From: Flavihumibacter rivuli
Lineage (GTDB): Bacteria > Bacteroidota > Bacteroidia > Chitinophagales > Chitinophagaceae
Assembly: GCF_018595685.2 (NCBI RefSeq)
Contig: NZ_CP092334.1
Location: 586,001 to 650,000 of the forward strand
DNA: 64,000 nucleotides
Direction of reading: 5' to 3'
Position numbers and translations under genes: made by a program. The first letter of the stretch is position 1. Each line of letters begins with the position of its first letter. The notes under the pieces were generated by a model that did no database searches, was not told the DNA's origin, and saw only the letters and a list, made by a program, of their open reading frames with translations. Positions 53,738-62,400 of this stretch are shown here, piece by piece.

Positions 53738-54841
53738 TCAAGGATCAATAGTATAATCTTTCACTTTTCCTGCAAGGGGCCTGATGTCATTTACCAGTGT
53801 AATTAAAAACCTTCCCGGTTCTTCGATCATGGGGAAGTGCGCACTTCTCTCATAGGTAATAAATTTTTTTGAGGGTGCTTTCAGGTTATCAAAGTATATT
53901 TTGGCTTTAGCATAGGGTGTATATAAGTCATATCTGCCCATAAGTATAAATATGGGCACTTTAAAGTTCATTGGAGAAGTTGCTCTTTGCATATCATCTA
54001 CCAGAAATCTTGAACCAAAAGCCATACTCTGGAACTGAAATTTTAAATCATTTTCATTGTAATCCGGAGATAGTTGTGGCAAGGTATAATACAATTCGAG
54101 GGAAGGTTTTCCGTACCATCCTCCGTTAAATATGCTGGCCCATTTTCTGGTAACAAGCATTTTTGTTATGGGTGTTTCTTCATCTATATGAGGATAAGGC
54201 TGAATGCTTTTCAGTTCTTCTAAAGCTGCGGTATTATTATATTTTTTTGCCAGTTCAAGCAATCTGCTATATAGATAATCTTCATTGTTGGCATGATATA
54301 CTTGTCCTACTCCAATATAAGCGTATATTTTTTCGGGAATTATTGTAGAGATATGGGTGCCAATCATTGTTCCCCATGAAAGCCCAAGTATAAATATCTT
54401 ATCCTTTTTGTAACGCTTACACAGCCAGTTTACCAGTTCAACGCCATCTTTAATAATAGTCTCGGCTCCTAATTCATTACGAGCTTTAACTGTATCTGCT
54501 GTTGCCCAGTTTTTACCTGTGACTCTCTGATCCCACTGCACTACAGTAAAGTAATCTTCCCAGCTACTCTGGAATGTCCAGCTTATGGGCATAATAGGAC
54601 TTGCAGGGCCACCATGAATAAACAATAGTATAGGGTTATCACGATTACGTCCTTTTATAGAAATCCACTGTTTCTCTTTATTTAATTCAATCTGTTGTAG
54701 TGTATCAATACCTTCAGGTGTATGGATTTTCCTGAGATTAGTTAACATCTGAACCGCCTGCTCCCTTGTCGATATTAAATTTTGGGCAGATATAGAAATG
54801 CTCATCAGGATTAAAAGTGAAATTAATGAGAATTTATACAT
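53738..54841 (-). CDS. Secreted alpha/beta hydrolase (proline iminopeptidase-like)
   Basis: A 367-residue exported hydrolase. It has a signal peptide (about 1-20), oxyanion motif IHGGPASP, WDQRVTG motif and nucleophile elbow GLSWGTMIG. The acid/His region is near the GRYDLY and ERSAHFPM segments. It resembles S33-family aminopeptidases. No attC-like site was found on either side. Confidence 0.82.
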   Translation of the reverse strand: MYKFSLISLLILMSISISAQNLISTREQAVQMLTNLRKIHTPEGIDTLQQIELNKEKQWISIKGRNRDNPILLFIHGGPASPIMPISWTFQSSWEDYFTVVQWDQRVTGKNWATADTVKARNELGAETIIKDGVELVNWLCKRYKKDKIFILGLSWGTMIGTHISTIIPEKIYAYIGVGQVYHANNEDYLYSRLLELAKKYNNTAALEELKSIQPYPHIDEETPITKMLVTRKWASIFNGGWYGKPSLELYYTLPQLSPDYNENDLKFQFQSMAFGSRFLVDDMQRATSPMNFKVPIFILMGRYDLYTPYAKAKIYFDNLKAPSKKFITYERSAHFPMIEEPGRFLITLVNDIRPLAGKVKDYTIDP

Positions 54842-55006
54842 ACAATAGTATTTTGGTATTAATTCATTAGGACTCGCAATTTAAATTCACCTTTTAACCT
54901 TTTCTAGCCTATGTTGGAGTTCGCCTGCGGCCTTTGTTGTTTTTTTAACCAACAAAACTGCTCGCTTTCATTTTACTAAGTCCCAAATTGTACCCTGGCA
55001 TTTAGC

Positions 55007-55240
55007 TTATCCCCGTGGGGAATCTTTGTTTGTAGTCTGTCGTCCCAGTTTTTTGAAACAATAACTTTTCCAGGCCGAATTACTCCCATCGAGAAGGGTT
55101 TCTGCAGGGCTGGAATTCATTGCTCGTCCATCCCGGAATCGCTGCTGATTAAAGATATAAAAGTAGAGGGTGATAAACAAAAGCCCAACAATGTTAGCCC
55201 AGCCGAGATGAAGCTCAAAAGTGATAGAATGACCATTGCT
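55007..55240 (-). pseudogene. Possible decayed membrane-protein fragment
   Basis: An open frame of 77 codons without a good start. It reads FELHLGWANIVGLLFITLYF (a membrane segment) and then SSPAETLLDGSNSAWKSYCF. This looks like the C-terminal part of a lost gene. The rest of the gap (54842-55325) shows nothing. Confidence 0.35.
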
Positions 55241-55325
55241 TCAATGACCTGCCAATCTTGCAGAAAACCCAATTTTGTGTGCAGGCTTATATTCAATCAA
55301 AAAATAGTCTTACATCAATTATATC

Positions 55326-55988
55326 TTAGTTTATGAATTCGATACGTCCACAGGGGATTATCAATGAAGGTTGAGAGTCTATGTTAATCCTGTAAAATAG
55401 ATTTTTTCCTTTTAAAACAAGTGCTGAACGTGCTGTCCCTTCTGATTCATGAAATAGAAATATTGTATTATAATAATACTCCTCCCTGGGCTTTAATGTT
55501 ATTTCTAATTGGCTTGGTTTCTTGAATCCATTATCTAATATGGATTTAATATTAGTCACTCCAAAGTCAAATAGTTCTAGCTTCTCAAGCGTCATCGTGT
55601 CTGGGGGAATTAACGCTTTTATAAAGGCATCGGGAGAAGTTACAGTCGGAAATGAATCAATAGGGAATTCCACTGTTAGTTTTAATGGAGTTGTAGATTC
55701 GTTAACTATACTTGTCCAGAATATCCTATATCCATCTATTTGTCCTGAACTATTGTATGCTCCGCCCCTCGGGTAACTGTTATACACTCTTATAACTCTT
55801 CCTAAAGAATCTTCGTATCTTTCTTCAGTATGAACCCATTTCTTTTTTGAAGGAGATTGCTTAATTAGCGGAATAGAATCTATGTTTTTCAAATTATCTT
55901 GACTGCTTACTTGATTGATGATTTCACTTTTACCATTTTGGGAGTTTGTACATCCTATAAAAATCAATATATATAAGCAAAATCGCAT
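55326..55988 (-). CDS. Hypothetical lipoprotein
   Basis: A 220-residue lipoprotein (lipobox FIGC near residue 13). The mature part contains VNESTTPLKLTVEFPIDSFP and a C-terminal IIPCGRIEFIN. No domain is recognised. No attC-like site is recognised beside it. Confidence 0.65.
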   Translation of the reverse strand: MRFCLYILIFIGCTNSQNGKSEIINQVSSQDNLKNIDSIPLIKQSPSKKKWVHTEERYEDSLGRVIRVYNSYPRGGAYNSSGQIDGYRIFWTSIVNESTTPLKLTVEFPIDSFPTVTSPDAFIKALIPPDTMTLEKLELFDFGVTNIKSILDNGFKKPSQLEITLKPREEYYYNTIFLFHESEGTARSALVLKGKNLFYRINIDSQPSLIIPCGRIEFIN

Positions 55989-56229
55989 TTTGTCTGATTT
56001 AAGTTAGTAGAGTGCCCATAAAGCTTGCACACAATGTTTGAGTATATGGGAAGGCAGGCAATTCATAGATTGTCCAGCCTGGTACAAATGCCCATTTGAA
56101 AATGTGTTGATGAAGTTATGAACTAAAGCTGAAAATTGAATGTTGAGCCCAAACCGCTGCTGATGCTTGCACATAGCTGATGTTTCAGTTTCCAGCCCTG
56201 CATTTGCATATACATTTGATGTATGCTGC

Positions 56230-57957
56230 TTATCGCAGTTTGTCAAATCGATGATTCATTAATCGGGGATGGGAAACAGTAAAATGAGTCACATTTCCTT
56301 GTTCATCGTAATGAAAACGAACCCAGCTTTCACTCGAATATTCCCCATAATCTGTAGACAGTCTAAACTCACCATCTGTCCACGGCTCCAATATTTTATC
56401 AGCAATGGTCGGTCGCTTTACCACCAATTCATCTCTTTCGTTTAATACCAAAGTCAAATAAAAGTCAAGATGGGCACTGTAGTATTTACCGGTAAGCTTA
56501 TGCAGTTCTTTGCTCACCGGCTTTTGAATGGCAGACTTTGTTTTTTCCATTTGAATGGTGTCACCATCATATGTATACAATACCAAGCGTTGGGCTGAAT
56601 CAGAGTTGGACTGATAAAATATAAATACATCAGGGAATTCTGGGTCTCTGAATTTGTTTTTTGACAGTTGAACCAAATCCAAGGTGTCATTCTCACTGTA
56701 TACTACCCGAAGTACACCTTTGCCTGCAACAATTGAAGTAAACCGTTTACGTGGCATAAAGCTTTGGAATGTGAGAGGCACTTGCCATTGATATAGGCCT
56801 GAAAGCAATTCTAATTGCTGTTGATTAATAGTTGCCTTCTCCACGGTTACATCAGGCATTACTGGAGGTTTTGTTTCAATCTTAAGACATGCTGACAGCA
56901 CATTCTTCATCAAATTCCATCTTGGCTGAAACTGGTTGCTTACCATAATCACAGTTAGCTCCTCTTCGGGCACACGAGCAAGGTATGGATATTCACTCAC
57001 GCCCATATGAACGGTAGCTGTATAAGTTCCGAGTATTTTTTCATTATGCCCAAACACATAATTTTTTCCGGGTAATACTGGAATAACTCGGGCATTTTGT
57101 TTTAGGCGTTTTATTGCAGTAGATATAAATGATTTAGGATCGGTATAAGCGGAAGCCCATTTCTCCAGGTCGTTGGCTGACGTGAGTACATAATAATTTC
57201 CGCCGGGCGATGTTTTATCCTTCAGCCATAATTTGAATGTATTATTCTCGCCAACAGTATACGAAAATGCATGATTGGGAATCACATCTTCCCGATCGTT
57301 GTGAATACGGCTATCTTTCATATCCAGTGGTTGAAAAACCCTGCGCTTCATATAATCCGACAGATTTTCACCAGATGCTTTTTCAAGAATCAACCGTAGC
57401 AAACCAAAGTCTGAATTAGAATACATATACCCTTTGCTGGGTTCAACAGAAGGCGTTGGTTGATTATAGAGAAATTGAAGGAACTGAGATTTGTCGATAC
57501 GGTTGGTCATACTCGCCTGGGTAAGTGCAAGAGTTGCCCACTCATCAGCAAAGCCGCTACTATGGTTCAATAAATCTTGAATAGTTATATTACTGCTCCA
57601 CTGCGGAAGTTGCGGAAAATATTCTTGTACTTTATCATTCAATTGTAGTAGCCCATCACTTTCCATCAGCGCTGCGGCTATTGAAATAAATTCCCTTCCT
57701 TCTGAATATGGCATCCTTACAAGTGTCTTATGTTCAAAAGGAACGTTGAACTCAATACTAGCCATTCCATATGCCTTTTTAGCAATCACTTTTCCCTTCT
57801 GTATAACCGTAACTGCTATACCTGGCGTATTTGCTTTGAATCCGGAAAAGATACTATCTAGTTTGATATCAATCTGATTTTTTATGGTAGATTGTCCAAA
57901 GCAAGAATAGTCCAGTGTAAAGGAAAGAATCCAAACTATAAGAAAATTAGATTTCAT
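56230..57957 (-). CDS. Beta-lactamase-like serine hydrolase with altered SxxK
   Basis: A 575-residue exported protein with a class C-like serine hydrolase domain (about 30-360) and a C-terminal beta domain (about 380-560). The expected SxxK motif reads S85-E-G-R88 in MPYSEGREF, so the general-base Lys is replaced. The YxN motif is intact (YSN at 179-181), and an HxG-like HMG is present. Such a change may abolish hydrolase activity, leaving binding. The start at 57957 is used because an earlier ATG at 57987 lies within attC site C. Function not established. Confidence 0.78.
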   Translation of the reverse strand: MKSNFLIVWILSFTLDYSCFGQSTIKNQIDIKLDSIFSGFKANTPGIAVTVIQKGKVIAKKAYGMASIEFNVPFEHKTLVRMPYSEGREFISIAAALMESDGLLQLNDKVQEYFPQLPQWSSNITIQDLLNHSSGFADEWATLALTQASMTNRIDKSQFLQFLYNQPTPSVEPSKGYMYSNSDFGLLRLILEKASGENLSDYMKRRVFQPLDMKDSRIHNDREDVIPNHAFSYTVGENNTFKLWLKDKTSPGGNYYVLTSANDLEKWASAYTDPKSFISTAIKRLKQNARVIPVLPGKNYVFGHNEKILGTYTATVHMGVSEYPYLARVPEEELTVIMVSNQFQPRWNLMKNVLSACLKIETKPPVMPDVTVEKATINQQQLELLSGLYQWQVPLTFQSFMPRKRFTSIVAGKGVLRVVYSENDTLDLVQLSKNKFRDPEFPDVFIFYQSNSDSAQRLVLYTYDGDTIQMEKTKSAIQKPVSKELHKLTGKYYSAHLDFYLTLVLNERDELVVKRPTIADKILEPWTDGEFRLSTDYGEYSSESWVRFHYDEQGNVTHFTVSHPRLMNHRFDKLR

Positions 57958-57981
57958 AAACAAAGTGATGATAATAATGGG

Positions 57982-58114
57982 ATACAACGGCCGGTGTTTT
58001 GCGTTCTTTGCGGTTTCATTGATCCTCAGTCCAACTCTGGTTTATAGATGATTAGAATTCTTGGCGATCATGATTTAAGCGTCCGCCGCTATGATTCAAA
58101 ACACAGTGTTGTGC
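57982..58114 (-). repeat. attC-like site C
   Basis: Left core ATACAAC at 57982-57988 with arm GGCCGGTGTTTTGCG. Right core GTTGTGC at 58108-58114 with arm CAAAACACAGT. The arms pair well (CAAAACAC / GTGTTTTG). Confidence 0.82.
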
Positions 58115-58122
58115 ATTCGGCT

Positions 58123-58833
58123 TTAGTTCAGATATATTTTTTCAGACCAATTTAAGCCTTCGGGTAATTCCATATTCGAGAATTCGATATGAATTACACG
58201 TCGCTGTTTTTTATTCGTTGTTCTTCCTGAACTGTGCAAAAGAAGGGGCTTCATAAGCATAATTCCACCTTTTAGGACATTACAAGATACTACGCTTTCA
58301 GTCGTCCAGTTAGTGCTTTCTGGTCTGTAGATACTTTTTAAATGTGAGCCAGGGATGACCTTTAAGGCGCCATTTTCTTCATCTGTGTTGTCAAGGTGGA
58401 TTCTGACAGTAACGATATTTTGCAGGATTTCAGTAGGAGGTTGGACTGCGAATTGATTTTGTTTTACCGTCCAAAATGAAAAACCGGGAAGTTCAACCTT
58501 TTTGTCGACCGAAATTGTAAGGTCTTGGTGGTAAGAAACGTACCAGTTCGAGGATGCAGGTTTATCAAAGTAAATACTCTTTACAGCAAAGTAATTCTTG
58601 CTAAACAGCTCCGTTAGGATCTTTTTTAGATTATCATTAAGTATAATGCTTAAAGTTGAAGGAACTTCTTTGAGAAACTGCCTGATTGCAAAGAGGTCGG
58701 ATGATTTTCTAAAGGTGTCTTTGTCGGTGTTTGCTTGTTTTATTTGGTTGATAATTTTATCAACTTCCTCCGAAGTATAAATATTATCTATCGTAATAAA
58801 ACCATTATTCAGGAATTGATCTTTTTCTATCAT
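58123..58833 (-). CDS. Phytanoyl-CoA dioxygenase family protein
   Basis: A 236-residue protein of the PhyH family of Fe(II)/2-oxoglutarate oxygenases. The HxD motif is in VSYHQDLTIS, and the distal His and Arg region is in LLLHSSGRTTNKKQRRVIH. The N-terminus (MIEKDQFLNNGFITIDNIYT) is typical. The substrate is unknown. It is a single gene between sites C and D. Confidence 0.85.
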   Translation of the reverse strand: MIEKDQFLNNGFITIDNIYTSEEVDKIINQIKQANTDKDTFRKSSDLFAIRQFLKEVPSTLSIILNDNLKKILTELFSKNYFAVKSIYFDKPASSNWYVSYHQDLTISVDKKVELPGFSFWTVKQNQFAVQPPTEILQNIVTVRIHLDNTDEENGALKVIPGSHLKSIYRPESTNWTTESVVSCNVLKGGIMLMKPLLLHSSGRTTNKKQRRVIHIEFSNMELPEGLNWSEKIYLN

Positions 58834-58856
58834 AGATGCTGCTGGTTTAAGCTGAC

Positions 58857-59054
58857 GCATAACGTTGACGGCTTGCTGCTGTGCTGGTGTTTTTTAATTG
58901 TCAGCCTGGCAAGTGAAGTCAATAGAATAACCAAAGTACAAAATATATTCTGTTGTTCAATAGCGTTCGGTTACGCTTGAAGTGCTGCTGATAAGCGAAC
59001 AGAAGTTGATGCTGCGAATTGTCAGCCAGCATAGCAGCAAATCGATTGTTGTAG
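58857..59054 (-). repeat. attC-like site D (long)
   Basis: Left core GCATAAC (58857-58863) with arm GTTGACGGCTTGCTGCTGTG. Right core GTTGTAG (59048-59054) with arm CATAGCAGCAAATCGAT. Arms pair over more than 20 positions. The site is longer than most because of a large central region. Confidence 0.78.
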
Positions 59055-59064
59055 GCAGCTTTCG

Positions 59065-59532
59065 TCATTCGTAACAATGATTTTTGGCAAGGCACGGTTC
59101 TGCATAGCATATAATTTCAGCATCTTCAAGTTCTGTCAGGATTTGCCTGATTGGCGAATAATCTTTAGCAGCAGGAATTTCCATTGCAAAGTATTGGTCA
59201 TTCAGCTTTTCTGATATGCAGCCTAAGTTTTTGAAAGCGTCACGAATGGAATTTATGTCCTTTGATGTGTCTAGTAGTATTACCTGTACTGTTGAATTGC
59301 CTGAATGTTCAACTGTCTCACGGTAGGTTAGTCGTTCTTCGGTTTCGTCATACTCCGCAAATACAATGTCGTCTGATGCCACAGGAGCATAAAAAGGTAT
59401 GCTGTCCAGTTTGTAGTGTCCTTTCTCCGCGTCTACTGTGTTTGCCCACATTGTTTCAACTGTCCACTCGTCTAAAACATTACTAAAAAACCGAAATACG
59501 ATTTTTACGGATGTGTCGTTTGTCTGAGTCAT
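59065..59532 (-). CDS. DUF4265 domain protein (cassette gene)
   Basis: A 155-residue cytoplasmic protein with the DUF4265 pattern (PFYAPVASDDIVFAEYDE near the middle and VIL/LGCISEKLN after it). The family has no known function. Gene ends 11 bases from site D and begins 25 bases from site E, a compact single-gene cassette. Confidence 0.82.
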   Translation of the reverse strand: MTQTNDTSVKIVFRFFSNVLDEWTVETMWANTVDAEKGHYKLDSIPFYAPVASDDIVFAEYDETEERLTYRETVEHSGNSTVQVILLDTSKDINSIRDAFKNLGCISEKLNDQYFAMEIPAAKDYSPIRQILTELEDAEIICYAEPCLAKNHCYE

Positions 59533-59556
59533 TTTTAGGGTATCTCTCTAAGTTGC

Positions 59557-59691
59557 CTACAACGCCAGGGGATTTGTGTCGGGGCGGACCCCGTGTTACG
59601 CTGGCTGAGGATTTATGCTGTTGTCAAATATAGTTCCGAATGTATAGCCTTTGTTCGAATGCCCGCCATGGCACCAATACCCCTGTTATGT
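59557..59691 (-). repeat. attC-like site E
   Basis: Left core CTACAAC, then GCCAGGGGATTTGTGTC. Right core GTTATGT, preceded by GGCACCAATACCCCT. One of five near-identical sites of this type in the array. Confidence 0.82.
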
Positions 59692-60204
59692 GCCTGTGTT
59701 TGTTTCAATCTCCTTTGCATAATATTTTTCTGATAGCATATATCCGACTAAGTAATCCTTAGGTATTGTTTTGTTATTGATAGTAACTGGCTGAGCTTTT
59801 TTATATTGTTTTCTAGTTTTACGGAATTCTCTAATAAAATTACGTCGTTATTCGGGTGGTATAAAAAAGATGAAGTGGTCAAGTTTAATTATGTCAAAGT
59901 ATTGCTTTTGCTTATTTGATTTTAAAACAACAGTACTGTAATTTTTAATTTCCCACACTCCACTGTCAGCAACTAGGTTTGACAGGCAGTCAGTACTCAA
60001 TTTGCTAAAATTCATATTGGAGTCGAGTATTAAGTTGTAGCCGCCAAAACCGTCGCCTAAATGGATGGTACCCACTATGTCTTTAAAAGCAATTGATGCA
60101 TAGGTCGGATATGACTCATTTTTGTTATTTATTTTCTTTTTTATCACTTGGCCATAAGCAAGTATTGGAAATATTAACACTATCACTATAAGACCCTTTT
60201 TCAT
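59686..60204 (-). pseudogene. Exported hypothetical with in-frame stop
   Basis: The first 118 residues (59848-60204) have a signal peptide (ILAYGQ). A TAA at 59848-59850 is followed in the same frame by RRNFIREFRKTRKQYKKA and further codons until TAA 59686-59688. Since the frame stays open and the tail is protein-like, a nonsense mutation is the simplest reading. The final stop overlaps the GTTATG core of site E. Confidence 0.65.
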
Positions 60205-60227
60205 GCTGGTTTGTTCATATTACTGGC

Positions 60228-60362
60228 ACATAACGCCAGGGGATTGGTGCCGGGTCGGACCCCGTGTTACCCTGGCTGATGATTTATGCTGCTGTCAAAT
60301 ATAGTTCCGAATGTTGAGCCTTTATTCGAAAGCCCGCCATGGCACCAATACCCCTGTTAGTA
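60228..60362 (-). repeat. attC-like site F
   Basis: Left core ACATAAC then GCCAGGGGATTGGTGCC. Right core GTTAGTA (60356-60362) preceded by GGCACCAATACCCCT. Near-copy of sites E, G, H and K. Confidence 0.85.
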
Positions 60363-60920
60363 GCCGGTTATTGTCTCAAGCATATAAGATCTAAATGTGC
60401 CCAAATCTACTTCTTTGAATAACGCTCTTTCTGGATAACTATGTCCAAACAGCCCAACATAAAATGGTATTTTACTTTGAGTCGGAGCCCCAATATCAGG
60501 AGATTTATGCTCTTTAATTTTTAGATACCCTCGATTTACATAGATACTAAATCCTGAATAAGCATAGTCATAAGTAGAGCCACATTTTTTACATGTCCAA
60601 ATTTGCGAATTATCCTCTTCTTTGTTATAGCCTTCCGTGATATCGAAGTAAGGTCGTGAAAGTTGTATGAATCCTTGTGTCTCACTACTATAAAATGATT
60701 TTCCATATTCAACGCAGTCAAGGCTTATAATTTGCCTGTACCGAGGAAAGGCGCATTGGCAGGAAATATCATTGTAAAAAGTTATTATCTCCTCAATACA
60801 TTTCCAGAGCTTTTCTGCGTTGTCTTGAATAGTTGGTAATGTTTCAACAGAAGCAGTCCTTTGCGTTTGTTTAGTTATTGTTGGTTTATGCCCAAACATT
60901 TTGTGAAGAATGTTCATCAT
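60357..60920 (-). CDS. Hypothetical CxxC protein (cassette gene)
   Basis: A 187-residue cytoplasmic protein. It contains a Cys-x-x-Cys (IWTCKKCGSTYDYAYSGFSIYVNRGYL). Similar segments occur in other Bacteroidota hypotheticals. Its stop lies in the core of site F. The function is unknown; a zinc-ribbon role is possible. Confidence 0.7.
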   Translation of the reverse strand: MMNILHKMFGHKPTITKQTQRTASVETLPTIQDNAEKLWKCIEEIITFYNDISCQCAFPRYRQIISLDCVEYGKSFYSSETQGFIQLSRPYFDITEGYNKEEDNSQIWTCKKCGSTYDYAYSGFSIYVNRGYLKIKEHKSPDIGAPTQSKIPFYVGLFGHSYPERALFKEVDLGTFRSYMLETITGY

Positions 60921-60928
60921 GATATGGC

Positions 60929-61063
60929 TACTAACGCCAGGGGATTGGTGCCGGGGCGGTCACCGTGTTACCCTGGCTGATGATTTATGCTGTTGTCAAA
61001 TATTGTTCCGAATGCTGAGCTTTTGATAGAAAGGCCGCCATGGCACCAATACCCCTGTTATGT
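60929..61063 (-). repeat. attC-like site G
   Basis: Left core TACTAAC, then GCCAGGGGATTGGTGCC. Right core GTTATGT (61057-61063) after GGCACCAATACCCCT. Near-copy of sites E, F, H and K. Confidence 0.85.
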
Positions 61064-61663
61064 GCCGCTATTCTTTCGCTTTCGGTCAAACAATACTTTA
61101 GTAGAGTCCCAATTCACTTTGTCTGGATAATAGAACTTTTGCTTTCTTTTATAGTCAAGTACAACGTTCTCTTCAAAAGTCGTTTTTCTCACCAAATAAG
61201 CAATGTCGTTTAATGTGTCGGTCAAAATGTTCATTAGTGGTATAAGACTTTTTGACTTAATTGTATCTGTCAGGCCAATTACTGTTACACTTCTAAAAGC
61301 CGCATCTGCTTTTAGCACGTTTTGTTCAACAAAGCTTTTAACACCGTCCGCTGGTATACTTATTATTTTGTCAGGATTTAGATTAATAAAAATCGGAGCA
61401 TTACTGTCAAAGTCAATAACTCTTATTGGCTTTTTATCTCTGTCGTAGAAATGCTGATAAAAATAAATTGCGCCAGTTGAATCAAAAATAAAATTGAAGC
61501 ATCCGTAATAAGCATAAGGACTTAACGGCGGTGGCGGCGGCTCTTTTGGGTCTGTAGCCTTGCCTATCTCTGGTATCGCTAAACTTATGTATTTATCGTT
61601 TGTCCTGCATGAACATCCCAAACAAATTATTAGGCATAAAAGCAATATTCTTTCAACTGTCAT
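61058..61663 (-). CDS. Hypothetical lipoprotein (cassette gene)
   Basis: A 201-residue lipoprotein (lipobox around CLGCSC). It has a Pro-rich stretch (KEPPPPPLSP) and a mixed alpha/beta remainder. Its TAA (61058-61060) lies inside the GTTA of site G. No domain recognised. Confidence 0.7.
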   Translation of the reverse strand: MTVERILLLCLIICLGCSCRTNDKYISLAIPEIGKATDPKEPPPPPLSPYAYYGCFNFIFDSTGAIYFYQHFYDRDKKPIRVIDFDSNAPIFINLNPDKIISIPADGVKSFVEQNVLKADAAFRSVTVIGLTDTIKSKSLIPLMNILTDTLNDIAYLVRKTTFEENVVLDYKRKQKFYYPDKVNWDSTKVLFDRKRKNSGT

Positions 61664-61705
61664 TTTTATATAGGATGCACAGTTAGTAGGTTTCCATATA
61701 GTGGC

Positions 61706-61840
61706 ACATAACGCCAGGGGATTGGTGCCGGGGCGGACCCCGTTTTACCCTGGCTGATGATTTATACTGATGTTATATATAGTTCCGAATGCTGAGCCTT
61801 TGATCGAAAGCCCGCCTTAGCACCAATACCCCTGTTATAG
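61706..61840 (-). repeat. attC-like site H
   Basis: Left core ACATAAC then GCCAGGGGATTGGTGCC. Right core GTTATAG (61834-61840) after AGCACCAATACCCCT. Near-copy of E, F, G and K. Confidence 0.84.
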
Positions 61841-61947
61841 GCCGCAATCTCCCGAAAGGTTAAGGGATATTTATTGCTGTCCGGCCCATGACTATTCTGT
61901 CCAACTTTGTTAGAATTGTTGTCTGGGGTAGGGTATAGGCGGCTCAT
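61762..61947 (-). CDS. Small ORF reading into site H
   Basis: A 61-residue ORF beginning MSRLYPTPDNNSNKVG. Its middle (HGPDSNKYPLTFREIAAYNRG) resembles the sequence at the right edge of the window, and the last 20 residues are translated from attC. A purine-rich AGGATAAAAGT precedes the ATG. It may be a real small protein or a fragment. Confidence 0.4.
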   Translation of the reverse strand: MSRLYPTPDNNSNKVGQNSHGPDSNKYPLTFREIAAYNRGIGAKAGFRSKAQHSELYITSV

Positions 61948-61994
61948 TACTTTTATCCTTTTATTTGTTTCGGTTATGATTACCGAGCTACTCT

Positions 61995-62255
61995 GATTGA
62001 TCAGGGCTCTGACGCTGGGGGTGGCCGTGCTTGCACTGAAGCCCGATCCGTGTTACTTCTGCTGGAAGTCCCTCTGATGGTTATTTTAAAACCTGGACCT
62101 TTACCAGACTATCCTGAGCGGAAAACTGTCACCACTAGTCCAAGCCTCATTAGTTATTTTTAACTCTTGCCGGCCAGCCTGACCTAAAGTATGCCTGCCT
62201 TCACTTAGCGAGCTTCGACCTTACTCAGCAAACCAGGTTGGTAAAATTGGGTGGC
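61995..62255 (-). repeat. Leader-like module, copy 2
   Basis: Similar to 51453-51713 over about 260 bases, with the same TATCCTGAGCG...ACTCAGCA core. It has no coding sequence and sits just after site I on the minus strand. A shared promoter or a remnant of a mobile unit are possible explanations. Confidence 0.75.
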
Positions 62256-62387
62256 CTATAACGTTTTCGGGCTTTGCGTTCGGGCGGGTTTCGGAGCACA
62301 AAACAGTCAACCAGTACTGCACTTGAATAGAAGCACAAAGCTCCAAGTTTGCACGTCACCCCGCCTGACGCAAAACCCGTGTTATGT
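62256..62387 (-). repeat. attC-like site I
   Basis: Left core CTATAAC then GTTTTCGGGCTTTGCGT. Right core GTTATGT (62381-62387) after ACGCAAAACCCGT. Arms pair with few mismatches. Related to sites A and C. Confidence 0.85.
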
Positions 62388-62400
62388 GTAGCCTTTCTTT

